A DNA stretch of 27,066 nucleotides from an uncultured Candidatus Melainabacteria bacterium (GCA_934757275.1 CAKVLN010000017.1:1-27066); one strand, 5' to 3'; shown: positions 9,925-16,502, counted from the stretch's first letter. Numbers and translations: made by a program. Notes: generated from the letters alone by a model not told the origin.

Positions 9925-10096
9925 CTTTTAACAGTTGGTTTGAGTATAACGAAGGTGGAATCCAAACCCATCAAAATTTGTTAAACTCCCGAAAACAAAA
10001 TTTTTCGATAAAAAAATAAATGATGTATATTATTAAAGTAACACATTTTCAATATTCTGCAACAATTAATTTTATATCAACAAGCATATATTTATT

Positions 10097-10729
10097 TTAA
10101 ATTCTATCAATAATTATATTTTTACCATTTAAGACAACTTTTGCTTTCCCATTATAAAAATTATCTGCCTTATCATAAATTATTGGAATTATAATCTCGC
10201 CTTCATGATTTATATATCCATATTTATTATTAAATTTTACATAAGCTAAACCTTCCCAAAATAAAAATTGTTCTTGGTATTTAGGCTCTATCCAATCAGT
10301 GAAATCCTGATTTAATGCACCATATCTATAATTCTTTGAAACAGAAATATATTTTTTGCCGGTTCCAACTTCTTCGCATTGTTCCATAAAATCATAAATA
10401 AATGGTACAATTAATTTTCCATTTTTATTCAATATTCCATACTTATGAGTTTCAATGTCACCAACTAACCATAAGTCATTTCCCCAATAAGAAACTTTAA
10501 AATATTTAAAAATAGTTGTCAAAAAAGAATTTTTCGCTCTTATTTTTTCACATTCTTTTTGAGTTTGATATTTTATCTCATCAGCTTCAAGTTTGATGGC
10601 TCTTAGTAATGCTGATTCTTTTAAAATCTTTTCTTTTTGCTCTTCGGCTTTTTGAATAATTTCGTTAGCTTTTATGTTAGCTTCAGCCAATATTTTATCT
10701 TCTAATTTTTTGATTACCTTTTTAAACAT
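10097..10729 (-). CDS. WG-repeat protein with N-terminal coiled coil
   Basis: I place the start at ATG 10729 (210 residues) because AGGAGAG sits just before it; an in-frame ATG at 10768 would add 13 residues but would run into the operator region and has no comparable site. Residues 1-68 are charged and heptad-like (EANIKANEIIQKAEEQKEK), a likely coiled coil. Residues 95-210 hold three WG-type beta repeats: KYGILNKNGKLIVPFIYD, RYGALNQDFTDWIEPKYQ and KYGYINHEGEIIIPIIYD. WG repeats are common in bacterial proteins, with no catalytic role known. There is no signal peptide. An inverted repeat of the island's operator type lies 44-58 bases upstream. It is the last gene of the island in transcription order. 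Confidence 0.85.
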   Translation of the reverse strand: MFKKVIKKLEDKILAEANIKANEIIQKAEEQKEKILKESALLRAIKLEADEIKYQTQKECEKIRAKNSFLTTIFKYFKVSYWGNDLWLVGDIETHKYGILNKNGKLIVPFIYDFMEQCEEVGTGKKYISVSKNYRYGALNQDFTDWIEPKYQEQFLFWEGLAYVKFNNKYGYINHEGEIIIPIIYDKADNFYNGKAKVVLNGKNIIIDRI

Positions 10730-10772
10730 AAATACTCTCCTTTGCTTATATTCTAATAATATAAACAAACTA

Positions 10773-10787
10773 CGACATATTTTGTCG
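10773..10787. promoter_or_regulatory. Operator-like inverted repeat, site 3 (WG gene)
   Basis: CGACA and TGTCG surround a 5-base spacer (TATTT), between the WYL gene stop and the WG gene start. It matches sites at 12340-12360 and 13087-13109 in core sequence, spacing and distance to the start codon. AT-rich -10-like sequence (TATATT) follows on the minus strand. Confidence 0.65.
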
Positions 10788-10801
10788 GTATATAGGGAAG
10801 G

Positions 10802-11779
10802 TTATTCATATAAATTTAGAATCTTTATAAGGCTATTTTTGTATTCATTGATGAATTCCTTAGGTGATACAATTTTTACTTTATCTTCCCATTTATATAA
10901 ATTCCAACAAATTTCTATCATTCCGCTTGCTGAAAATTTTACTGTTATAGAACCATCATCATTTTCTTTTAATTTTTGAGTTGGATGAAAATGATAATTT
11001 ATAACATCATCTCTAACACTTTTGTCAAACAATAATTCAACTTTTTCTGGTTTTGAATTGAATATTCCAAAAGATTGTTCCAAATATTGTTTCAAATCAA
11101 AATTTTCATCTTTTTCAAAAAACTCATCAAGTTTTTCTAAATTTTTAATCCTTGAAATTAAATATTTCAGAACTCCTTTTGAATACTCATCAAAACCTAC
11201 TATATAATTCTTTTCCCAATATTGAACACCATAAGGATGGATAATAGCTTTAAATTTATATCCATTAGAATTTGTATAATCAAATTGTAATTTTTTTTGT
11301 TCCAAAATAGCTTGCAATATTATTTCAAAAATTTTTGGTTCGATATTTTCTTTACAATATTGCCTTGTGGCATATCCTTGCGATTCTAATAAATATTGAA
11401 TATCCGTTTCGAGCGAATTTGATGATTTTGGATTAATTGATTTAATTTTAGATATCAATTCTTCAAGCTTCTTTTTCCTAGAATTATCATTAATCAATTC
11501 TTTTAATTGTTCCAACAAGCAAAAATCGTCGCTAGAAAAATTTATCAACGGATTAATCGTGCCTTTTTTAAGCCTAAAATGCTTCTTTCTGTCGGTTAAA
11601 TTTTCAACAACTTCAATTTTATCCCCAAACTGTTCAACTAAAACTGACATCATACGCTCTAGTCTTCTGCGATTAAAGCCATATATTTCTTGTAACTCAT
11701 CATAAGTTTTTCCAGTATATGAATTTTGCAAAACCAATAATAAATCTAATAATTCGTTTAATTTTTCTGGTCGTGTCAT
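10802..11779 (-). CDS. WYL-domain transcriptional regulator (HTH-WYL-WCX)
   Basis: 325 residues with the full layout of WYL regulators: an N-terminal winged helix-turn-helix (about 1-72; TYDELQEIYGFNRRRLERMM is the helix pair), a WYL domain (about 150-215; HPYGVQYWEKNYIVGFDE at 181-198 and YLISRIKNL after it) and a C-terminal WCX domain (about 246-322). Regulators of this layout, such as BrxR and CapW, repress phage-defence operons by binding inverted repeats, and some respond to nucleic-acid ligands; that is family knowledge. Its ATG directly follows the TAG of the HNH gene, so the two genes are probably co-transcribed and translationally coupled. The three shared inverted repeats in the island are its likely binding sites (inference). 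Confidence 0.93.
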   Translation of the reverse strand: MTRPEKLNELLDLLLVLQNSYTGKTYDELQEIYGFNRRRLERMMSVLVEQFGDKIEVVENLTDRKKHFRLKKGTINPLINFSSDDFCLLEQLKELINDNSRKKKLEELISKIKSINPKSSNSLETDIQYLLESQGYATRQYCKENIEPKIFEIILQAILEQKKLQFDYTNSNGYKFKAIIHPYGVQYWEKNYIVGFDEYSKGVLKYLISRIKNLEKLDEFFEKDENFDLKQYLEQSFGIFNSKPEKVELLFDKSVRDDVINYHFHPTQKLKENDDGSITVKFSASGMIEICWNLYKWEDKVKIVSPKEFINEYKNSLIKILNLYE

Positions 11780-12307
11780 CTATTTTGAATGTACCTCTTT
11801 ATGTTCACATTTTGTCAAATAAATTAAATTATCTGCACGATTGTTATATCCATCATTATCGTGATGGTGAATTTCAATAGGGCATTTTTCACATTTTTTG
11901 CATAATTTTGGCTCTTCCAACCAAACCTTTGCAACTAACTGGTAAATGTATTTATATTGACCGTCTGGTATTTGTTTCCAAAGGTCTTCGTGTTTTTCTT
12001 TGTCGATTTGAAGATAGCCTTTTATTGTTTTGTTGTCATTGTATAAATTTTTTACTTCTTCAACTTGATGTAAAATTTCGCCATTGTATTTAATTCTACC
12101 TAGGTTGCTAACTTCTAATGTTATTTCTTTAATTTTTAATGATTCAAATTTCTCACTATTTAAGTCCTTATTTACTACGTTAAAAGCCGGATAAATTTTA
12201 AGTTCTTCAAGATTTTTAAGTTGCCCATTTGAATCCGTGTACTGTTTATTTATTTCCTCGTTACTTTTTAATCGACTCTTTAAATTTTGAATTTCAATAT
12301 CTGCCAT
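11780..12307 (-). CDS. HNH endonuclease with a NUMOD4-like motif
   Basis: 175 residues. The middle carries a NUMOD4-like word (LEVSNLGRIKYNG, 64-76), then YIYQLVAKVWLEEP (120-133), then an HNH core: H147-H149, D150, N155/N156-R157, N160-L161, H169 and H173. C136, C139, C142 and C167 could hold a structural zinc. This order is that of the HNH homing-type nucleases found in phages and mobile elements, which cut DNA at chosen sites. Residues 1-60 are an extra N-terminal part I cannot assign. The ATG has a GAGG ribosome binding site. An operator-like inverted repeat lies 33-53 bases upstream. The stop codon abuts the WYL regulator start, an unusual partner for a homing nuclease; a role in defence or element maintenance is possible. 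Confidence 0.82.
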   Translation of the reverse strand: MADIEIQNLKSRLKSNEEINKQYTDSNGQLKNLEELKIYPAFNVVNKDLNSEKFESLKIKEITLEVSNLGRIKYNGEILHQVEEVKNLYNDNKTIKGYLQIDKEKHEDLWKQIPDGQYKYIYQLVAKVWLEEPKLCKKCEKCPIEIHHHDNDGYNNRADNLIYLTKCEHKEVHSK

Positions 12308-12339
12308 AATGTTACCTCAAAATAAATCTTACCATAAAA

Positions 12340-12360
12340 ACCCGTCAAATATTGTCGGGT
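12340..12360. promoter_or_regulatory. Operator-like inverted repeat, site 2 (HNH-WYL unit)
   Basis: Arms ACCCGTCA (12340-12347) and TGTCGGGT (12353-12360) with a 5-base spacer AATAT; one mismatch in eight arm pairs. On the minus strand it contains TTGACG, a plausible -35 box, so a bound repressor would block the promoter of the HNH-WYL unit. It overlaps the last codons of the upstream gene, so the HNH gene has its own promoter. Confidence 0.7.
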
Positions 12361-13049
12361 AAATCAATTTCTTCAAATTTAAAATGTTTGTAATCATATT
12401 TTAAACTAAAAACGCCCCAATCAAGATTTAAACTTTTCAGTGTCAACAGCGAATAAACATCATCGGCACTATGTTTTATATCAATAATTACATCTGAAAA
12501 ATATTTTAAAGTTTTGGATATAACAACATCGTTCACAAAATCAGTATTATCTAAATTTATAAATAATATTGCTTTATATTCATATATTAGTTGTTTAAAT
12601 TCAGCTAAAATCTCATTTGTAGAAGAATTGCCCAATGAAAAATTTTTTAAATTGTCAATAAAAATATAATCAGGCTTTTTTGTTGACAAAAGTCTTTTTA
12701 ATTCTGTTAAATCATTAATATTACTATCAGATAATGTTATATTCCATTTTTTTATTTCATTTTTTGATTTTTCAAAATCATTATTATCCGAATTAAGTGT
12801 AATTAATTCCATAAAAAATCTTTTTTTATAAAAATCATCTTTAAAATATAAGCAGTTTTTATGGTCTATTGCAAATTGTTTTATTAAATTTAAAAATAAT
12901 CTGCCACACATTGTACCAGAAAATGTTATAATAGAACCTTTATCGCATTTTGATAATTCGTCGTTTAGATATTCATATTGTGTTTTTATAGGTTCATTTG
13001 GACCTTTTGTCATTTCTTCAAAAACTGTATCAATAATTAAATCATTCAC
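12345..13049 (-). CDS. DnaB/RecA-fold protein with degenerate Walker A motif
   Basis: 234 residues, GTG start preceded by AGGAGA. The strand order follows the C-terminal ATPase domain of DnaB-type helicases: KGSIITFSGTMCGRLFLN at 37-54, a sensor-like segment, then KPDYIFIDNL (125-134, D132 as Walker B), an AILFINLD strand and a DVIIDI-SLLTLK end. In DnaB the P-loop ends GKT; here G49-R50-L51 replaces it, so the lysine and the hydroxyl residue are both gone and ATP hydrolysis is unlikely. It may be a structural or inhibitory paralogue of a helicase or a RadA/KaiC-like protein. The gene is very A+T-rich: I count 8 G/C in bases 12541-12600, against 29 of 60 in uvrA2 at 9481-9540. That contrast fits acquired DNA. 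Confidence 0.65.
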   Translation of the reverse strand: MNDLIIDTVFEEMTKGPNEPIKTQYEYLNDELSKCDKGSIITFSGTMCGRLFLNLIKQFAIDHKNCLYFKDDFYKKRFFMELITLNSDNNDFEKSKNEIKKWNITLSDSNINDLTELKRLLSTKKPDYIFIDNLKNFSLGNSSTNEILAEFKQLIYEYKAILFINLDNTDFVNDVVISKTLKYFSDVIIDIKHSADDVYSLLTLKSLNLDWGVFSLKYDYKHFKFEEIDLPDNI

Positions 13050-13086
13050 AATTTCATCTCCTTTTATCTGTTTATAATAAAAGATA

Positions 13087-13109
13087 AATCCGACAAATAA
13101 TGTCGGATT
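13087..13109. promoter_or_regulatory. Operator-like inverted repeat, site 1 (DnaB-like gene)
   Basis: Perfect 9-base arms AATCCGACA and TGTCGGATT around a 5-base spacer (AATAA), 38-60 bases before the GTG start at 13049. It is the best-conserved of the three island sites. It could also act as a small hairpin, but no T-run follows on either strand. Confidence 0.75.
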
Positions 13110-13194
13110 ATATTTTTTAATAAAAATTGTTATAAAAAAATGAAAAATTTTTCATATCAAATTTCTAAGAATTTTTACGAAAAAATTTTCAAAA

Positions 13195-13424
13195 TGGACT
13201 TTTTGTACTCATTTATATCTTTTGCTTAGTTATAGTATTTATGGCTATTTGAGACGAATTTTATTAAAATAATAAAAAAAATTCTTATTTCAAAAGTCCA
13301 GCAAAAGTCCAATTTTGCCCAGTTTGAATTTTGATAATCAATTTACTTCCGACCGATGAAACATTTTAGTGTTGGGCATCTGTGCCAAACTGGATATTTT
13401 AATATGACTTTCAAATTGGACTTT
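13195..13424. repeat. Nested inverted repeats built on TGGACTTT in non-coding DNA
   Basis: The gap 13110-13438 has no gene. The word TGGACTTT or its complement occurs four times (13195, 13293, 13304, 13417). AAAGTCCAATTT at 13304-13315 is a perfect inverted match of 13413-13424; inside it, CCAGTTTG at 13319-13326 matches CAAACTGG at 13386-13393. The nesting would let a transcript fold into one long interrupted hairpin. Function unknown: structured RNA, protein-binding array or replication/excision signal are all open. Confidence 0.6.
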
Positions 13425-13438
13425 AAGCTCCAGTTTTT

Positions 13439-13568
13439 GAGAGGGGCGAACCCCGAAATGCGTCAGCATTTATTGGGTTCAATTCCACAATTTAAAACTT
13501 CTTAATGGTTGAATAATTGGCGGCGGTAAGGACTCTGCCGAGAAAAGGTGACTAAACGTCACGTTTTC
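13439..13568. repeat. Direct repeat copy B (130-base unit at the right end of the island)
   Basis: The unit starts GAGAGGGGCG and is repeated at 13569 with a period of 130 bases. It holds two small hairpins (GGGG-TTCG-CCCC on the minus strand, and an AAATGC/GCATTT stem), then the 100-base sequence shared with copy A, including the tRNA-Glu 3' end at 13518-13531 and the GTGAC/GTCAC hairpin. Confidence 0.85.
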
Positions 13569-13661
13569 GAGAGGGGCGAACCCCGAAATGCGAAAGCATT
13601 TATTGGGTTCAATTCCACAATTTAAAACTTCTTAATGGTTGAATAATTGGCGGCGGTAAGG
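13569..13661. repeat. Direct repeat copy C, running into the intact tRNA-Glu gene
   Basis: Identical to 13439-13531 except for two bases in the AAATGC/GCATTT hairpin loop. It ends at 13661, where the sequence continues into the real tRNA-Glu T-arm instead of the ACTCTGCCGAG tail of copies A and B. Shared tRNA bases are 13648-13661. Confidence 0.85.
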
Positions 13662-13722
13662 GGAATTGAACCCCTGTTTAGAGAATGAGAATCTCTCGTC
13701 CTAACCACTAGACGATACCGCT
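13648..13722 (-). tRNA. tRNA-Glu (anticodon CTC), CCA encoded
   Basis: Read on the minus strand: an acceptor arm, a TAGTGGTTAGGA D-arm typical of tRNA-Glu, an anticodon stem AGAGA/TCTCT with loop TTCTCAT (anticodon CTC), a T-arm GGGG-TTCAATT-CCCC, discriminator G and an encoded CCA (13650-13648). The acceptor stem pairs at six of seven positions; the first pair is A1 against C72, which is abnormal. The 3' end is the target of the flanking direct repeats. Confidence 0.92.
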
Positions 13723-13735
13723 ATGGTAATCTATT

Positions 13736-13756
13736 TAAAAAGCACCCGAAGGTGCT
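13736..13756 (-). terminator. Rho-independent terminator of tRNA-His
   Basis: On the minus strand AGCACC and GGTGCT form a stem with a TTCG loop (13756-13741), followed by five T (13740-13736). It lies between tRNA-His and tRNA-Glu, so the two tRNAs may be separate transcripts. Confidence 0.8.
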
Positions 13757-13767
13757 AATTCTAAAAA

Positions 13768-13844
13768 TGGGGCGGATAGTGGGATTCGAACCCACGCATA
13801 TCGGAACCACAATCCGAGGTCTTAACCACTTGACGATATCCGCC
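13768..13844 (-). tRNA. tRNA-His (anticodon GTG), CCA encoded
   Basis: On the minus strand the gene begins GGCGGATA and ends TATCCGCC-CCA, giving the extra G(-1):C73 pair that marks tRNA-His. The anticodon stem TCGGA/TCCGA holds the loop TTGTGGT (anticodon GTG). The T-arm GTGGG-TTCGAAT-CCCAC is perfect. Confidence 0.97.
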
Positions 13845-13893
13845 ATAAGTTCCAACAAAATTAGTATATCAAATAAATATTTTTTAGCAAGTA

Positions 13894-13927
13894 AAAAAAT
13901 AAAGCTCTCAAATTGAGAGCTTTATTT
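13894..13927 (-). terminator. Terminator of the RpaB-like regulator gene
   Basis: AAAGCTCTC and GAGAGCTTT form a 9-base stem around AAATT just after the regulator gene. On the minus strand T-rich sequence follows (TTATTTTTTTAC). The plus strand also has a T-rich tail, so it could work both ways. Confidence 0.8.
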
Positions 13928-13955
13928 CTTAATTTATTTCTTAAAATTTTCAATC

Positions 13956-14750
13956 CTAATTGATTCTTTGGAACATATAACCAATACCACGAGCAGTCAA
14001 AATAAGCTCAGGATTAGTTGGGTCTGTTTCCAATTTTGAACGCAATCTAGAAATGTGAACATCTACAACACGAGTATCAATTCTATGATCTGCCGGATAT
14101 GACCAAACATGTTGCAAGATTTCGTTTCTTGAATAAGCTTGACCAGAATTGTTTACCAATAGTTCTAGTAAACTAAATTCCATGCCAGTAAGTCTAATTC
14201 TTTCATTCTTTCTATAAACTTGTCTTCTTGCAGTATCAATCTTAATAGCACCAGTTGTAATAATATTCTTGCCACCCTTTGAAGAAGTTGAGCCAGAAGT
14301 TGGAGCACCAGCAGAAGATGCTGGAATAATAACGTCTTTACTGATTGTTCTTCTTAAAACCGCTTTAACACGAGCTTCTAATTCTTTAGGGCTGAATGGT
14401 TTGATTACATAATCATCTGCACCTAATTCCAAACCAGTGATTCTTTCTGAAACATCACCTAGTGCAGTCAAGATAATAATAGGAACGTCAGAGGTTCTTC
14501 TGATTTCTCTTGTTACACCGTAACCGTCCATCTTTGGCATCATGACATCTAATACTACCAAATCTGGGTTAGTTTTGTTGAACACTTCAACCGCTTCTTC
14601 ACCGTCTTCCGCAGTTACAACATCATAACCAACCATTTTAAGACGAGTTTCAAGGATTCTTCTAATACTTGCTTCATCATCAGCAACTAATATCTTTTGA
14701 CGAGTTTCTCCTTCGCTCATCTCTTCTTGCAATTCTTCATTTTCTGCCAT
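13956..14750 (-). CDS. rpaB: OmpR-family response regulator, RpaB/Ycf27-like
   Basis: 264 residues. The receiver domain (about 18-135) has acidic D24-D25, phosphoacceptor D68 in VVLDVMMPKMDGYG, T95 and K117. The DNA-binding winged helix (about 165-263) has RLTGMEFSLLELLV, DTRVVDVHISRLRSKLE and LTARGIGYMFQRI. These blocks, with DEASIRRILETRL and GLELGADDYVIKPFSPKELEAR, are those of cyanobacterial RpaB (plastid Ycf27). In photosynthetic relatives RpaB is essential and controls light- and stress-responsive genes through HLR1 sites; here no photosynthesis context is seen. Residues 136-160 are a Ser/Gly/Ala-rich linker longer than I expect. An AGGTGG ribosome binding site precedes the ATG. It is divergent from gltX, with 216 bases between; the partner kinase is not adjacent. 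Confidence 0.95.
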   Translation of the reverse strand: MAENEELQEEMSEGETRQKILVADDEASIRRILETRLKMVGYDVVTAEDGEEAVEVFNKTNPDLVVLDVMMPKMDGYGVTREIRRTSDVPIIILTALGDVSERITGLELGADDYVIKPFSPKELEARVKAVLRRTISKDVIIPASSAGAPTSGSTSSKGGKNIITTGAIKIDTARRQVYRKNERIRLTGMEFSLLELLVNNSGQAYSRNEILQHVWSYPADHRIDTRVVDVHISRLRSKLETDPTNPELILTARGIGYMFQRIN

Positions 14751-14771
14751 GCTACCACCTTTAAACTTGTA

Positions 14772-14789
14772 TTTACAAAAATTTGAAAT
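14772..14789 (+). promoter_or_regulatory. HLR1-like direct repeat upstream of the RpaB-like gene
   Basis: TTTACAAA (14772-14779), two bases, then TTTGAAAT (14782-14789). The cyanobacterial HLR1 pattern is two (G/T)TTACA(A/T)(A/T) units two bases apart. The first half fits fully, the second has two mismatches. It lies 22-39 bases before the regulator start, where autoregulation would be expected. In such AT-rich DNA chance is possible. Confidence 0.35.
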
Positions 14790-14966
14790 TCTTAATATTT
14801 ATACATATATCTTAATAGAATTTAAAGATTTTTGCAAGGGGTAAAAGTGGGAAAAGTACAATTATTTTTTAACAAACTTAATTGAACAAATTTCTAAACT
14901 ACCATAATCTTTTATTTCTATTCTGTTTGTGGAATAATATAGGCATAAAAAAGGAAGGATATAATT

Positions 14967-16436
14967 ATGTCAGATGTTAGAGTAAGAATAGCTCCATCAC
15001 CAAGTGGTAATTTACACGTTGGTACGGCTAGAACAGCTTTATTTAACTACTTATTTGCAAAGAAAAATAAGGGTACATTCGTTTTAAGAATTGAAGATAC
15101 GGACGCAGAAAGAACAAGTCAAGCTTATGTTGACAATATTTTTGACAGTTTAAAGGCTTTGGGCTTGAATTGGGACGAAGGTCCAGATGTAGGCGGTGCT
15201 TACGGTCCTTACACTCAATCTCAAAGATTTGATATCTACCCTAAATATATACAAAAACTTCTTGATGAAGGTTTTGCTTATGAATGTTTCTGCACTCCAG
15301 AAGAATTAGAAGCAGAAAAAGAAGAAGCTACTAAAAACAAAAAAGCGTACGTTTATTCTAAAAAATGCGAAAATCTTACAGAAGAAGAAAAAGCTAAATT
15401 GAGAGCAGAAGGCAGAAAACCTGCAATCAGATTTAACGTTGCAAAAGCTCAAAAAGCTTTTCACGACACATCAATTCTTGAGTTTGATGACCTTGTAAAA
15501 GGCAAATTACACATGGACACAAACCTAATTGGTGACTTTGTAATTATGAAATCAAATGGTGCTCCTACTTACAACTATGCGGTTGTAATTGACGATGCTT
15601 TGATGAAGATTTCTCACGTTATCAGAGGTGAAGACCATATTTCTAATACTTACAAACAAATCTTAATCTTTGAAGCATTAGGCTTTGACGTTCCTAGATT
15701 TGGTCACTTAGGTATGATTTTAGCTCCAGATAGAAGTAAGCTTTCAAAAAGACACGGTGCAACAGCAGTTTCTGACTTTGTTGAACAAGGTTACTTAACA
15801 GAAGCTCTTGTAAACTTTGTAGCACTTCTTGGTTGGTCACCTTCTGATGGAGAAGAAATCAAGACTGTTGATCAAATTGCAGAAGATTTCAGAATTGGTG
15901 AAATTTCATCTTCTAACTCAATTTTTGAATATGACAAATTGAAATGGATGAATAGCCATTACATCAAAATGTTGCCAATGGAAGAATTGAAGGCTAAACT
16001 TAAAAAGTATTTAACAAAATACGATTTAACAGAACTTACTGACGAACAATTCAACAGAATGATTGAAATTACTCGTGAGCCATTAGTTCTTCTTTCAGAT
16101 ATTACTGATGCGGTTTCATACTTCTTTGGCGGTGACAAAGTTGAAGTTGAACAAAAAGTTAAAGACGAAGTTTTATCAACAGAACTTTCTCAAGATGTTC
16201 TAAAAACCTTTGTTGAAGAAGCTTCTAACTGGGAATGGACAGAAGAAAACTTGCACGAAAAATTAGAAGTTTTCCGTGGTAAATTCAAAGAAGAAAAAGG
16301 TTACAAACCAAAATTCACTATGTGGGCAATCAGAGGTGCTGTTACTGGTAGAACTTGCGGTGCTGATATGGTTGCAACTCTTGCAATTATCGGTAAAGAA
16401 AATTCTCTCAAGAGAGCTAAAGTTTCTATCTTATAA
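14967..16436 (+). CDS. gltX: Glutamyl-tRNA synthetase
   Basis: 489 residues, the usual size. It charges tRNA-Glu with glutamate in the cytoplasm. Class I signatures: APSPSGNLHVGTART at residues 9-23 (HIGH motif as H17-V-G-T) and KLSKRH at 258-263 (KMSKS equivalent), plus RIEDTD and IRGEDHI. The C-terminal anticodon-binding part is complete and ends GADMVATLAIIGKE. AAGGAAGGA precedes the ATG, and an AATAAT/TAATAT -10-like box lies near 14934. It is divergent from the RpaB-like gene and 1.2 kb from tRNA-Glu. Whether it is discriminating or also charges tRNA-Gln cannot be judged here. Confidence 0.97.
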   Translation: MSDVRVRIAPSPSGNLHVGTARTALFNYLFAKKNKGTFVLRIEDTDAERTSQAYVDNIFDSLKALGLNWDEGPDVGGAYGPYTQSQRFDIYPKYIQKLLDEGFAYECFCTPEELEAEKEEATKNKKAYVYSKKCENLTEEEKAKLRAEGRKPAIRFNVAKAQKAFHDTSILEFDDLVKGKLHMDTNLIGDFVIMKSNGAPTYNYAVVIDDALMKISHVIRGEDHISNTYKQILIFEALGFDVPRFGHLGMILAPDRSKLSKRHGATAVSDFVEQGYLTEALVNFVALLGWSPSDGEEIKTVDQIAEDFRIGEISSSNSIFEYDKLKWMNSHYIKMLPMEELKAKLKKYLTKYDLTELTDEQFNRMIEITREPLVLLSDITDAVSYFFGGDKVEVEQKVKDEVLSTELSQDVLKTFVEEASNWEWTEENLHEKLEVFRGKFKEEKGYKPKFTMWAIRGAVTGRTCGADMVATLAIIGKENSLKRAKVSIL

Positions 16437-16460
16437 GCACTAATATACAATATTAATAAA

Positions 16461-16502
16461 ATTGCACTCTGCTATTTAAAATAAACAGAGTGCGATTTTT
16501 TT
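16461..16502 (+). terminator. Rho-independent terminator of gltX
   Basis: GCACTCTG (16464-16471) and CAGAGTGC (16486-16493) form the stem, with extra TATTT/AAATA pairing in the loop, followed by a seven-T run. Confidence 0.9.

Noticed and set aside
13087..13109. Inverted repeat at 13087 as a terminator
   Set aside because: No T-run follows on either strand and the same core recurs before two other starts, which fits an operator better.
13440..13470. GGGGTTCGCCCC in the repeats as a tRNA T-arm remnant
   Set aside because: The loop has four bases, not seven, and no other tRNA arm lies in the expected place.
13439..13661. CRISPR array from the repeated units
   Set aside because: The units are 130 bases, include tRNA sequence, have no short spacers and there are no cas genes.
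14967..16436. Functional coupling of gltX with the nearby tRNA-Glu
   Set aside because: They are on opposite strands with the RpaB-like gene and tRNA-His between; closeness alone is not evidence.
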